From Nocardia sp. CY41 (GTDB taxonomy: Bacteria; Actinomycetota; Actinomycetes; Mycobacteriales; Mycobacteriaceae): a stretch of DNA of 64,000 nt. Positions 17,758 to 26,119 of this stretch are shown here, in pieces (positions within the stretch are counted from its first letter, which is position 1; every line of letters begins with the position of its first letter). The notes beneath the pieces were generated by a model, which made no database searches, was not told the origin of the DNA, and worked only from the letters and a program-made list of their open reading frames with translations. The translations under genes and the position numbers were made by a program. Where the stretch lies: NCBI RefSeq assembly GCF_009829325.1, contig NZ_VUOS01000035.1, positions 1 through 64,000 of the forward strand, given 5' to 3'.

Positions 17758-19308
17758 ATGAGCGGTACGCGAGAGAAGCTGGACGAGCTGCGGGGGATCC
17801 TGGAGCTGGCCGAGGAGCCCGCAGGCGAGAGCGGCATCGCGAAGCGCAAGAGCAAGGGCATTCCCAGCGCGCGAGAGCGGGTGCGCGCACTCCTCGACCC
17901 CGGGAGTTTCGTGGAAATCGGCGCACTGGTGCGCCAGCCGGGCACGCCGGGAGCGATGTACGGCGACGGCGTGGTCACCGGCCGCGGCCGGATCGACGGC
18001 AGGCCGGTCGTGGTGATCGCGCACGATCAGACCGTCTTCGGCGGCTCGGTGGGTGAGATGTTCGGCCGCAAAGTCGCCGCCGCACTCGATTTCGCCACGA
18101 GGAACGCCTGCCCGGTCGTCGCGATCAACGACTCCGGCGGCGCCCGCATCCAGGACGCGGTGACCTCGCTGGCCTGGTACGCGCTGATGAGCCGCCGCCA
18201 GGAACGGCTGTCCGGCTTCGTACCACAGGTATCGATCATGCTGGGCAAATGCGCGGCGGGGTCGGTCTACGCACCGGTGAACACCGACGTCCTGATCGCG
18301 ACCGAGACGTCGTACATGTTCGTCACCGGCCCCGAGGTGATCAAGGAGGTCACCGGCGAGGAAGTGACCATGGAGGAACTGGGGGGCGCGCAGGCGCAGG
18401 CGGCCACCGGCACCGTCCATCATGTCGCCGCCACCGAGCAGGACGCGTTCGACTGGGCGAGGACCTATCTGAGCTATCTGCCGTCGAGTTGCCTGGAGCC
18501 CGGCCCGATCGTCAACCCGGGGCTGGAGCCGCAGATCACGCCGCACGATCTGGAACTGGACTCGATCATTCCCGATTCCGATCGGCAGGGCTACGACATG
18601 CACGAGATCTTGCTGCGCCTGTTCGACGACGGCGACTTCCACGAGATCAGTGCGGCCACCGCGCAGAACCTGATCACCGGCTTCGCCAGGGTGGACGGGC
18701 GCAGCGTCGGGGTGATCGCGAACCAGCCCTTGGTGCTCGGCGGCGCGATCGACGCCAAATGCTCGGACAAGGCGACGCATTTCATCCGATTGTGCAATGT
18801 CTTCGGGTTGCCGCTGATCTTCGTCGTTGACACCCCCGGCGTGCTGCCCGGCGTGGAGGAGGAACGCAGCGGGGTGATCAAACGCGGCGGACGGTTCTTC
18901 CGCTCGGTGATCGAGGCGACCGTCCCGATCGTCACCGTCGTGGTCCGCAAGGCTTACGGCGGCGGCTACGCCGTGATGGGCTGTAAGCAACTCGGCGCCG
19001 ATGTCAGCCTGGCCTGGCCGACGGCGCGCATCGCCGTGATGGGCGCGGAGAGCGCGGTGAGCATCGTCGGTAGACGTCAGCTCGCCCAGGTGCCCCCGGA
19101 GCAACGGGCGAGTGTGCGCGACGCGATGATCGAGCAGTACAACGCCACGGTGGCCACGCCGTGGATCGCCGCCGAGCGTGGTTACATCGACGCGGTGATC
19201 GAGCCGTCGCGGACCAGACTGGAGATCCGCGGCGCGCTGCGCCTGCTGCGCGAGAAGGAGGCGAGCGCCCAGCCCAACCCGCGCAAGCACAGCCTCTTTC
19301 CGGTCTGA
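17758..19308 (+). CDS. Acyl-CoA carboxylase beta (carboxyltransferase) subunit
   Basis: The 516-aa product belongs to the AccD/PccB family, which transfers CO2 from carboxybiotin to acetyl-, propionyl- or longer acyl-CoA. Recognisable parts are an N-terminal domain with IPSARERVRALLDPGSFVEI, NDSGGARIQDAVTSLAWYAL (first oxyanion loop), FVTGPEVIKEVTGEEVTMEE, and a C-terminal domain with FVVDTPGVLPGVEEERSGVI and VVVRKAYGGGYAVMG. ATG 17758 is preceded by GAAGGG. No biotin-carrying alpha subunit or epsilon subunit is adjacent. Monocistronic context; substrate not determinable from sequence. Confidence 0.9.
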   Translation: MSGTREKLDELRGILELAEEPAGESGIAKRKSKGIPSARERVRALLDPGSFVEIGALVRQPGTPGAMYGDGVVTGRGRIDGRPVVVIAHDQTVFGGSVGEMFGRKVAAALDFATRNACPVVAINDSGGARIQDAVTSLAWYALMSRRQERLSGFVPQVSIMLGKCAAGSVYAPVNTDVLIATETSYMFVTGPEVIKEVTGEEVTMEELGGAQAQAATGTVHHVAATEQDAFDWARTYLSYLPSSCLEPGPIVNPGLEPQITPHDLELDSIIPDSDRQGYDMHEILLRLFDDGDFHEISAATAQNLITGFARVDGRSVGVIANQPLVLGGAIDAKCSDKATHFIRLCNVFGLPLIFVVDTPGVLPGVEEERSGVIKRGGRFFRSVIEATVPIVTVVVRKAYGGGYAVMGCKQLGADVSLAWPTARIAVMGAESAVSIVGRRQLAQVPPEQRASVRDAMIEQYNATVATPWIAAERGYIDAVIEPSRTRLEIRGALRLLREKEASAQPNPRKHSLFPV

Positions 19309-19519
19309 GGCCACGTTCGACTCCGGTTATGGTGTGTCACAACGTAACCGGATCTATGTGGTGGGATCTCCGGCGATCGGCGCCGAATCCGGCCGCCGAG
19401 CAGGCCGATGCCTTACTCTCAGGTCAGTGCCGGGTCGCGTCGTTCGCCGCGTCGCGCCGGCACGCGACGTGCCCGCTGCGCCTGTTCCCTACCCTCGCCC
19501 GGCGGGCACGCCGCACCAC

Positions 19520-20101
19520 TCAGCCGTGGCCCCAGGTGAGATCCGCCGCGATCCACTCGGATTCCCACCGCCGCAGCCGCCGGCGATCCAGTCCGCGCCG
19601 CACCAGCAGGTAGCTGCCCGCGAACACGACCGAGACCCCGAGCATCGCGCCCGCGGTGAGCATCACCGCCTTGCTGGCGGGCCGGCTCGGCGAGGGCGGC
19701 TCCACGATCGCACCGCGCTCGTTCAGCCAGATCGGCACGGTGGAGCCCGGCTCCACCACCGTGGTCGACTGATAATCGCCGGTGTGTGCTACGCCGTCGG
19801 CGTCCTTCCAGGACACCCGGGCCGGCACAACCGGCGCGTACAGCGGCGCCTTCCCGGTCTCGACGACGGTGGCGTCCACCTGACGCAATCGCGCCGTCTC
19901 GGCTTGCACCGCGGCCGTTTCGACGCGGTACACCCGGCCGCCGACGGTCACCGCCAGCACGGGTACGACGATCAGGAAGACCAGCGCCAGCAGCACCGCG
20001 ACGCCGGTTTGCACTCGGTCTTCTTTGCGGCGCAGTGGGTTTCGATCCAAGCCGACGCGTCGGCACGTCCGGTGGTACATGTTCACCGACCCGGTAGACA
20101 T
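19520..20101 (-). CDS. Rv1733c-like two-pass membrane protein
   Basis: This 193-aa protein starts MSTGSVNMYHRTCRRVGLDR. It has a hydrophobic helix VAVLLALVFLIVVPVLAVTV, an extracytoplasmic loop of about 100 residues with ARVSWKDADGVAHTGDY and STVPIWLNERG, and a second helix AVMLTAGAMLGVSVVFAGSY, then a basic tail. This is the layout of the mycobacterial Rv1733c (dormancy antigen) family, whose function is unknown. The start overlaps the end of the TetR gene by 19 bp, so the two genes form an operon and are probably controlled by the palindrome at 20760. Confidence 0.8.
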   Translation of the reverse strand: MSTGSVNMYHRTCRRVGLDRNPLRRKEDRVQTGVAVLLALVFLIVVPVLAVTVGGRVYRVETAAVQAETARLRQVDATVVETGKAPLYAPVVPARVSWKDADGVAHTGDYQSTTVVEPGSTVPIWLNERGAIVEPPSPSRPASKAVMLTAGAMLGVSVVFAGSYLLVRRGLDRRRLRRWESEWIAADLTWGHG

Positions 20102-20742
20102 GACGGTGACTCCTCGGTGCGGAATTCGGTGGTGAGGGTGACGAGGGTGTCGAAGAACTCTTCGACGAGGCCGGGCAGGCCCATGGGGTCCGGGCCCGCC
20201 GCCCAGCTCTGCAGCGCCGCGAGCAGCATGCCCGCGCCCGCGCCCACGGCGGCGGCCGGACGCGGATCGGTCAGTGGATCCACGCCGAGGCGCGCCGCGA
20301 TGATCCGGACCGATTCGCGCTGCCCGTCGATGCGGATGCGCTGATAACCGGCGAACAGCCCGGGTTCGTCCTCGAAGCGCTGGAACAGGACCCAGCGGCG
20401 GGCCAGCAGTGACGCGCGTGCGCCGCCGTACTCGGCGGCGAGCCAGTCGTGGACGGCGTTGCGGTAGGCGATCAGGGGCGGCTCTGCGTGCGGGCGACGG
20501 CACAGTGCCTCGTTGAACAGGTGGACGTCCTGATCGACGTCGCCCAGGATCGCCTCCTCGATGGAGGCGAAGTGCCTGCTGAACGTGCGCCGGGTGACGC
20601 CGGCCCGCACCGCGATGTCCTCGACGGCCACCGCCTCGAGCCCCCGCTCGGTGAACAGGTCGAACGCCGCACGCGACAGCGCCTCGCGGCTGCGCCGAGT
20701 GCGCAGCCGACGACCGTCCAGATCGACACCGTCGTCGCTCAT
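20083..20742 (-). CDS. TetR-family regulator of the Rv1733c-like gene
   Basis: The N-terminal HTH spans about residues 12-58 (TRRSREALSRAAFDLFTERG, AVEDIAVRAGVTRRTFSRHF). The C-terminal all-helical ligand-binding domain follows, for a total of 219 aa, usual for the family. ATG 20742 is chosen because a perfect 21-bp palindrome ends 18 bp upstream and the extra upstream residues look non-coding. It is the first gene of an operon with the membrane protein. Autorepression through the palindrome is the likely mode; the inducer is unknown. Confidence 0.85.
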   Translation of the reverse strand: MSDDGVDLDGRRLRTRRSREALSRAAFDLFTERGLEAVAVEDIAVRAGVTRRTFSRHFASIEEAILGDVDQDVHLFNEALCRRPHAEPPLIAYRNAVHDWLAAEYGGARASLLARRWVLFQRFEDEPGLFAGYQRIRIDGQRESVRIIAARLGVDPLTDPRPAAAVGAGAGMLLAALQSWAAGPDPMGLPGLVEEFFDTLVTLTTEFRTEESPSCLPGR

Positions 20743-20759
20743 ATCCAGAGCATACGCCC

Positions 20760-20780
20760 TATTGTCCCATTGGGACAATA
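20760..20780. promoter_or_regulatory. Perfect 21-bp palindromic operator upstream of TetR gene
   Basis: TATTGTCCCA (20760-20769) and TGGGACAATA (20771-20780) are exact reverse complements around one central T. The site ends 18 bp before the TetR start and is A/T-rich in a very GC-rich setting. The size and symmetry fit a TetR dimer site that would block the promoter of the two-gene operon. Confidence 0.7.
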
Positions 20781-20932
20781 CTTCGCCCTTCCCCGGCATG
20801 CGGATCACCTCGCACAGGAGATGCCCGATTCGGGCAGGCTGAACCGCGGTTCGGATCAAGCGGAGGCCCGGGCCGGGCCGCGTGCCCGCTGCCCAGGAGA
20901 CGCGCGGCCGTGCGCGGCGGCGCGGGAGCCGG

Positions 20933-21883
20933 TCACCGGCGCGGGCGGTCCACGGGTTCGTCGACGGTCGGCGGGACGCCGTCGCGCAACACCTCGATCA
21001 ACCGGCGGGAATGCGCAGGCGAGGGCGCGAGCAGCGAGAGCTGGTTCAGCACCGCGTAGTAGACGTCCAAGTCGGCGATCTTGTCCAGATACAGCGCGCT
21101 GGTCAGCTGCTGGAGGTAGACGATGTCGGGCAGATCCGCTTCGGCGAAGCGCAAGATGGTGAACGCACCGTCGGTAAGCGCCGGGCCGCCCACCGGGTCG
21201 GCCAAGACCTGAATGGTGACGTTCGGCTGCGCCGCCACGCGCAGCACGTGGTCGAGCTGGGCGCGCCAGACGGTCGAGCCGCCGATCCTGCGGCGCAGCG
21301 CGGCTTCCTCGATGATCATCCACAACCGGGGCGGGTGCGGGCCTGCGAGGATGTCCTGCCTGCGCATGCGCAGCGCGACACGGCGTTCGATCGCTTCCTC
21401 CGGCTCGCCCGGATGCGAGAGGGTGAGCAGCGCACGAGCGTACTCGGGGGTCTGCAGCAGTTCGGGAACGGCCCGCGGTTCGTAGCTGCGGATCAGCCGC
21501 GCCGCCTGTTCCAGCCCGAGGTAGGTGTCGAACCATTTGGGCAGCCAGTCGTTGTCCCGCGCCCACCAGCCCGACGCACTGGCTTGCCTGGCCAATTCCA
21601 CGTACCGCTCGCGTTCCGCGGGATCGCTCACCTCGTAGAGGTCGAGCAGATCGACCAAGTCGCGTTCCCGGCACCCGGTGCGCCCGAGCTCCAACCGGCT
21701 GATCTTCGAATGCGACCCGCGAATGGCTTCACCCGCCGCTTCGCGAGTGAGGCCACGGGCCTCCCGGAGACGACGAAGCTTGCCACCGAGCACCATACGA
21801 AGGACCGTCGGACCGCCGCCGGACACCGGATCAGCACCGAGTCCGGGCGCGTCGGCCGACTGTCGTACGTTCGAAGGACGCAT
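20933..21883 (-). CDS. XRE-family regulator with DUF5753 (Scr1-type), first tandem copy
   Basis: The 316-aa protein has an N-terminal XRE helix-turn-helix (about residues 28-85; GGKLRRLREARGLTREAAGE, IRGSHSKISRLELGRTG). A DUF5753 domain follows (about 110-285; GLEQAARLIRSYEPRAVPEL, VTIQVLADPVGGPALTDGAF, DIVYLQQLTSALYLDKIADL). Such regulators are greatly expanded in Streptomyces and Nocardia and are often paired with DUF397 proteins or PF04672 methyltransferases. It is closely similar to the neighbouring gene, suggesting local duplication. No recurring operator element was found upstream of this copy. Confidence 0.85.
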   Translation of the reverse strand: MRPSNVRQSADAPGLGADPVSGGGPTVLRMVLGGKLRRLREARGLTREAAGEAIRGSHSKISRLELGRTGCRERDLVDLLDLYEVSDPAERERYVELARQASASGWWARDNDWLPKWFDTYLGLEQAARLIRSYEPRAVPELLQTPEYARALLTLSHPGEPEEAIERRVALRMRRQDILAGPHPPRLWMIIEEAALRRRIGGSTVWRAQLDHVLRVAAQPNVTIQVLADPVGGPALTDGAFTILRFAEADLPDIVYLQQLTSALYLDKIADLDVYYAVLNQLSLLAPSPAHSRRLIEVLRDGVPPTVDEPVDRPRR

Positions 21884-21982
21884 GCCCCGAGTCTGCCATG
21901 GCGACCCGATCGTGATCTACGGCCGAAAGTCCCTGTACAAACGAATTTTCATGGTCGCCCGGGTGCGGCAGGGCGCGGCCGG

Positions 21983-22927
21983 TCAGGCGGAAGCCGAGGG
22001 CAGGTCCACGATCCGCGGCTCACGTTCGCGCAGCGCCGCGACGAGGTCACGGGTGTACTCGGGCGGTGCGGCGTGCACCGACAGCAGATTCGCCACCGCA
22101 CGGTAGGCCGCGAGATCGGCGTCCTTGTCCAGGTACAGCGCGCCGGTGAGCTGCTGGAGGTACACGATGTCGGGCAGATCCGTCTCGGCGAAGCGCAGCA
22201 TGGTGAACGCGCCGTCGGCCAGCGCCGGGCCGCCGACATGATCGGCGAGCACCTGCACCGTGATGTTCGGCGCGTCCGCGGCCCGCAGCATGTGCTCGAG
22301 CTGGTCCAGCCACACCTGCGATCCCCCGATCCTGCGCCGCAGCGCCGCCTCCTCGACGATCAGCCACATCTGCGGCGGATCGGGCCTGGTCAGTATTTCC
22401 TGGCGGCGCATCCGCAGGGCCACCCGCCGCTCGATCGATTCCTCGTCCTCGTGCGGATGCGCGAGCACGAACAGCGCGCGGGCGTAGTCCGGAGTCTGCA
22501 GCAGCTCCGGGACGACTCGCGGCTCGTAGGAGCGGATCAGTTGCGCGGCCTGTTCCAGCCCGAGGTAGGTGTCGAACCACTTCGGCAGCCAGTCGGTGTC
22601 GTGATGCCACCACCCCGACGTGTTCGCCTGCTGGGCCAGCCGCTTGAACTCCGCGCACTCCGCCTCGTCTGTGACGCCGTACAGCGCGAGCAGATCCACC
22701 AGGTCTCGTTCGCGAAAGCCGGTCCGCCCCAATTCCAGACGGCTGATCTTGGAGTGCGACCCGCGGATGGCCTCGCCCGCTTCCTCGAGCGAGATGCCGC
22801 ATGCCTCCCGCAGCCGCCGCATCCGTCCGCCGAGGATCATCCGCAAGGCGGTCGGGCCCCCCTCGGCGGCGGGAGCCGTTCCACGAGCGATGGATTCGTT
22901 CCGAGGCCGCACTACCGAAGCACGCAT
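21983..22927 (-). CDS. XRE-family regulator with DUF5753 (Scr1-type), second tandem copy
   Basis: A paralogue of the preceding gene with the same architecture: HTH around GGRMRRLREACGISLEEAGE and IRGSHSKISRLELGRTGF, then DUF5753 with GLEQAAQLIRSYEPRVVPEL and VTVQVLADHVGGPALADGAF. ATG 22927 gives 314 aa and matches the start context of the first copy. An element related to those near 30.8 and 33.9 kb lies 67 bp upstream (22994-23018). The two copies are separated by about 100 bp and face the same way. Recent tandem duplication is inferred from the similarity. Confidence 0.85.
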   Translation of the reverse strand: MRASVVRPRNESIARGTAPAAEGGPTALRMILGGRMRRLREACGISLEEAGEAIRGSHSKISRLELGRTGFRERDLVDLLALYGVTDEAECAEFKRLAQQANTSGWWHHDTDWLPKWFDTYLGLEQAAQLIRSYEPRVVPELLQTPDYARALFVLAHPHEDEESIERRVALRMRRQEILTRPDPPQMWLIVEEAALRRRIGGSQVWLDQLEHMLRAADAPNITVQVLADHVGGPALADGAFTMLRFAETDLPDIVYLQQLTGALYLDKDADLAAYRAVANLLSVHAAPPEYTRDLVAALREREPRIVDLPSASA

Positions 22928-22993
22928 GTTCCGAGTCTCGCACGAGCACCCCGGACACTCCAGCACCGAGCCCTGCCCAGCGACGCGAATGCG

Positions 22994-23018
22994 CAGGTGC
23001 AAGCACATCCGCAAGATC
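22994..23018 (-). promoter_or_regulatory. Recurrent TGCRGATG/CTTGCA element upstream of XRE gene
   Basis: On the reverse strand this site reads GATCTTGCGGATG followed by TGCTTGCACCTG. It matches 30825-30848 and 33921-33944 at nearly every position. It is placed 67 bp before the XRE start, where an autoregulatory operator would lie. A -10 box is less clear here than at the two forward-strand copies. Confidence 0.5.
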
Positions 23019-23243
23019 GTTCCCGGGTAGCCGGGGCCCGCCCTTCCGGCGCAGCACGACCGTCGCGCGAAACGATGCGGTTCGGACGGCTCTAGGCAGC
23101 GGGCCTGTCGGTACACGACTCCCGGGTCGACCGCGAGGAACCTGCCGGAAGCCCGGCCTGCACAAGCGAAAGCGCAGCCCTGAAACCCGCAGGCGACCCG
23201 GGCAGCCGATGGCGGGATGTTCGCGCCGCAGGCGGCGCTCGCT

Positions 23244-24308
23244 TCAGCGCAGCAGTACGTCCGCCGTCGCGCGACCGAACAGTTTGCGCTCCCCGCAGGT
23301 CGCCGTCAACGCGATGGTCGCGGCACGGCGCTCCGGATCCAATTGCTTGACCCGGCCCCGGAATTCGATCTCGCTCGCCTTGGTCGCAGGCACCGGCGCG
23401 AACCCGGCGAACCGCACCCCGTACCGGGTGAGGGCGGCCGGATCATCGAGCCACGAGGTGAGATACCCGGCGCCGAGGCCCATCGTCAGCAGGCCGTGCG
23501 ACACCACGTCGGGCAGCCCGGCGCTGCGCGCGACCACGTCGCTGAAGTGGATCGGATTCGAATCTCCCGACACACCGGCGTAGTTCACCAGGTCTCCACG
23601 GGAGAGCAGCACCGTGCGCGGGGCGAGCTCCATGCCGACGGACAAGTCCTCGAAAGCGGGAGCGGTGCGGGGTGTACGCGGCTCGTCGGACGCGTCCGGG
23701 CGCAACTCCTCGTCGAAGCTCTCGACCAACCCGCCGTCGTCACCGGCCTCGCGCGCGGCCGCCGCGTCCGTGCGGTCGGCGGCCGACTGCCCGGTCATGA
23801 TCACGCCCTCGACCGCCGCACGCAGATCGGCGGCGAGATCGACCCCGGTCTGCGCCACCGCCGTGGTGTGCGCGGTCTGCAGCACTTCCTTGTGCTGGTT
23901 GCTCAGCACGTTCCTGGTGACCATGAAATCCTTGTCACCGAACTGCCGGAACGACTCGATATACGAGTCGCACCGCACCTGGTCACCCGCGACGATCGGC
24001 CGGTGCACCTGGATCGACTGCTCGGTCTGCAGCACCTGGCCGAGGTCGTAGCCGGTGAGCACGGACTCGAACATCTTGCGCTGCACCAGCATCAACACGA
24101 TGGAGGAGAACGTCAGCGGCGCGACGAGCCCGTCGAAGCCGAGTCCCGCGGCCGCGTCCTCGTACCGGTGCGCCGGATGACCATCCTGCAGCGCTCGCGC
24201 GAATTCCCGGATCTTCTCGCGCCCCACCTCGTACGGGTCGGTCAGGCGGTAATGCCGTCCCACCAGCGCCTTGGCTTGCTCGGACGCGGTGGTCGTGATG
24301 TCGTTCAT
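23244..24308 (-). CDS. Fused FAS1-type/MaoC-like acyl dehydratase (second paralogue)
   Basis: A 354-aa double-hotdog protein related to the gene at 12072: both start MNDI and share YEVxREKIREFARALQD and LSRGDLVNYAGVSGDSNPIH. The N-terminal domain covers about 1-150. An Ala/Asp-rich linker follows (about 170-210), then the C-terminal MaoC domain with YAGVSGDSNPIHF, keeping Asp and His of the hydratase motif, and VVSHGLLTMGLGAGYL. It probably dehydrates or hydrates acyl thioesters in lipid metabolism. ATG 24308 is preceded by GAGAGG. It is downstream of, but well separated from, two secreted lipase genes. Confidence 0.8.
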   Translation of the reverse strand: MNDITTTASEQAKALVGRHYRLTDPYEVGREKIREFARALQDGHPAHRYEDAAAGLGFDGLVAPLTFSSIVLMLVQRKMFESVLTGYDLGQVLQTEQSIQVHRPIVAGDQVRCDSYIESFRQFGDKDFMVTRNVLSNQHKEVLQTAHTTAVAQTGVDLAADLRAAVEGVIMTGQSAADRTDAAAAREAGDDGGLVESFDEELRPDASDEPRTPRTAPAFEDLSVGMELAPRTVLLSRGDLVNYAGVSGDSNPIHFSDVVARSAGLPDVVSHGLLTMGLGAGYLTSWLDDPAALTRYGVRFAGFAPVPATKASEIEFRGRVKQLDPERRAATIALTATCGERKLFGRATADVLLR

Positions 24309-24483
24309 GTGCCTCTCTCGCAATACGGGCGTTACCCCGCCCGGACCGGCCCACCGTACCGAAGCGATGACGACATCGCGGGAACGCCCTCGCCAAATCT
24401 GGGCATACGGGCCCAAGGGGACACGTGTTGATCGCAAACGCAGGCACACCGCGTTACCGGACCCTTCCGGCGCCGTCCTCCGG

Positions 24484-25884
24484 TCAGCACTCGTCGGGCG
24501 CCCGGAATCCCCGCAGCCGGTCGTCCAGCCAGATCATCGCGTCCGGATAACCGAGCGCACCGGCGATGATGTGCTCGCCGAGCACACTGCGGTACACCGC
24601 GGGCACCCCGAGCCCGCACTGCTCCAGGTAGAGATTGCGAGCGCCCTCGGCCGGGATCCAGAACTCCTGTTCCCCGTTGTAGATGAACAGCGGCGTGGCC
24701 GACCTCATGCCCGCCATCTTGGTCACCCGATAGATGTCCGCGGCCAGCGCGGAATGCAGTGGATCGGGGAAATTCGCGGCGATGTCGATCGGCAGCATCA
24801 GCACGCCGATCGCTCCGAAGCTGCTGCCGCACATGTTCTTCACCGGGGAGGTGGCCACCCACTGGGCGAGATTGTTCATCCCGGCCAGGATCTCCGGCCG
24901 CTCGCGGCCGATCCCGAACACCGCGCCCATGAAGATCGCCGAGGCGAGGTTGCCGTTCATGCTGCGCGCCAGGATCTCGAAGTCGGCGGGCACGCCGCCC
25001 AGTGCGGCGCCGACGATCACGTCCGCCAATTCCGGTGCGTAGCCTTCGATCAACTTCACCGCTCCGTGGGTGGCGATCGCGCCGCCGGAGTATCCCGCGA
25101 GACCGAATCGCGCGGCGCCGAACTCCTCCGGCAACAAGCCGCGCACCGCCCGGATCGAGTCGAGCACCGCGTGCCCGGCCACGATCGGTTCGGCGTAGGC
25201 CATCGAAGGACCCTCGTGATCCGGGATCAGCACGGCGTAACCGCGCAACGCCGCCACGTGCGTCGTGGGCGGCAGGAAGTCGGTGGTGCTGGTGTCGGGA
25301 TTGAGCCCGTGCGCGAGGGTGTATCCCGGCGTGCAGGTACGGCCGAGGGCGTCGATGGGCAGGTTGTTCACCACCACCGGCCGCTGCCCTGGCCCCGGCC
25401 ACGGTGCGGCGGGAACGATCAGCGTCGCCGTGGCGTACGACGGCGCGCCGTGGGCGTCCGTCGTCCGGTACTTCACCAGCAGCGCGCGCTCGATGGGCAG
25501 CAGCATCAACGGCGCTGCGGTCGGGCGCACGTCGCGGACCTCGATGACCTCTCCCGCGGCCAGCTCGCCGAGATTCGCGGGCCGCAGGTCGAACATCGGG
25601 TCGCCGACGGGCGCGGGCAGCGTGGCCGTGCGCAGCGCGGCCAGCGACGGCGCCAGCGTGGTCGCCTCGTGCGCGGGGAAAGCCGGCTCCGGCAGCGGCG
25701 CGATCGGCGGCGGCGGAATCACCTGATCGATGAGTTGTTGCAACGCGGGCAACAGTCCGCCGGGCGGGATGACGCCGGACACGCCGGCCGGTGGCGGGGC
25801 GGGCGGTGGCTCTGCGGCGGCGGGGACGGCCAGCACGGAGCCGGCGGCGAGCAATGCCACAGCAATGGTACGCGAGATTCTCAT
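24484..25884 (-). CDS. Secretory lipase (LIP family), first of three
   Basis: The protein (466 aa) is a member of the LIP secretory lipase family (PF03583) found in Candida and expanded in Nocardia and Mycobacterium. It has a signal peptide (MRISRTIAVALLAAGSVLAV, cleaved near AAA-EPP), a Pro-rich spacer (about 25-70) and an alpha/beta hydrolase core. Motifs are PVVVNNLPIDA, YAVLIPDHEGPS, nucleophile AGYSGGA (Ser266) and IYNGEQEFWIP near the catalytic Asp. ATG 25884 gives a typical signal peptide. Extracellular acylglycerol or ester hydrolysis is inferred. Confidence 0.85.
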   Translation of the reverse strand: MRISRTIAVALLAAGSVLAVPAAAEPPPAPPPAGVSGVIPPGGLLPALQQLIDQVIPPPPIAPLPEPAFPAHEATTLAPSLAALRTATLPAPVGDPMFDLRPANLGELAAGEVIEVRDVRPTAAPLMLLPIERALLVKYRTTDAHGAPSYATATLIVPAAPWPGPGQRPVVVNNLPIDALGRTCTPGYTLAHGLNPDTSTTDFLPPTTHVAALRGYAVLIPDHEGPSMAYAEPIVAGHAVLDSIRAVRGLLPEEFGAARFGLAGYSGGAIATHGAVKLIEGYAPELADVIVGAALGGVPADFEILARSMNGNLASAIFMGAVFGIGRERPEILAGMNNLAQWVATSPVKNMCGSSFGAIGVLMLPIDIAANFPDPLHSALAADIYRVTKMAGMRSATPLFIYNGEQEFWIPAEGARNLYLEQCGLGVPAVYRSVLGEHIIAGALGYPDAMIWLDDRLRGFRAPDEC

Positions 25885-26119
25885 GGCACACGCCTTCGGG
25901 TGCGGAACGGCAACGTCGTCTGGCACCCGGGCGCACTGGCCTTCGACCCCCGAAATGTCCCCTGTCAGACCGGGAGCCAGGACGTCAGGCTACGTCAGCG
26001 CCCCGGACTGCACGCAGTAAAGCGTCCGAGTTGTGCTGTCGCGTATCCATATCGCAACAACCGGACCGAGACCCGTATCCGGACAACGGGTCCCGGTCCG
26101 GCCGTCCGCCGATCGTCGC

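Noticed and set aside
17365..19314. 649-codon reverse-strand open frame
   Set aside because: It is antisense to the well-supported carboxylase gene. It is a by-product of GC-biased third positions and has no family motif.
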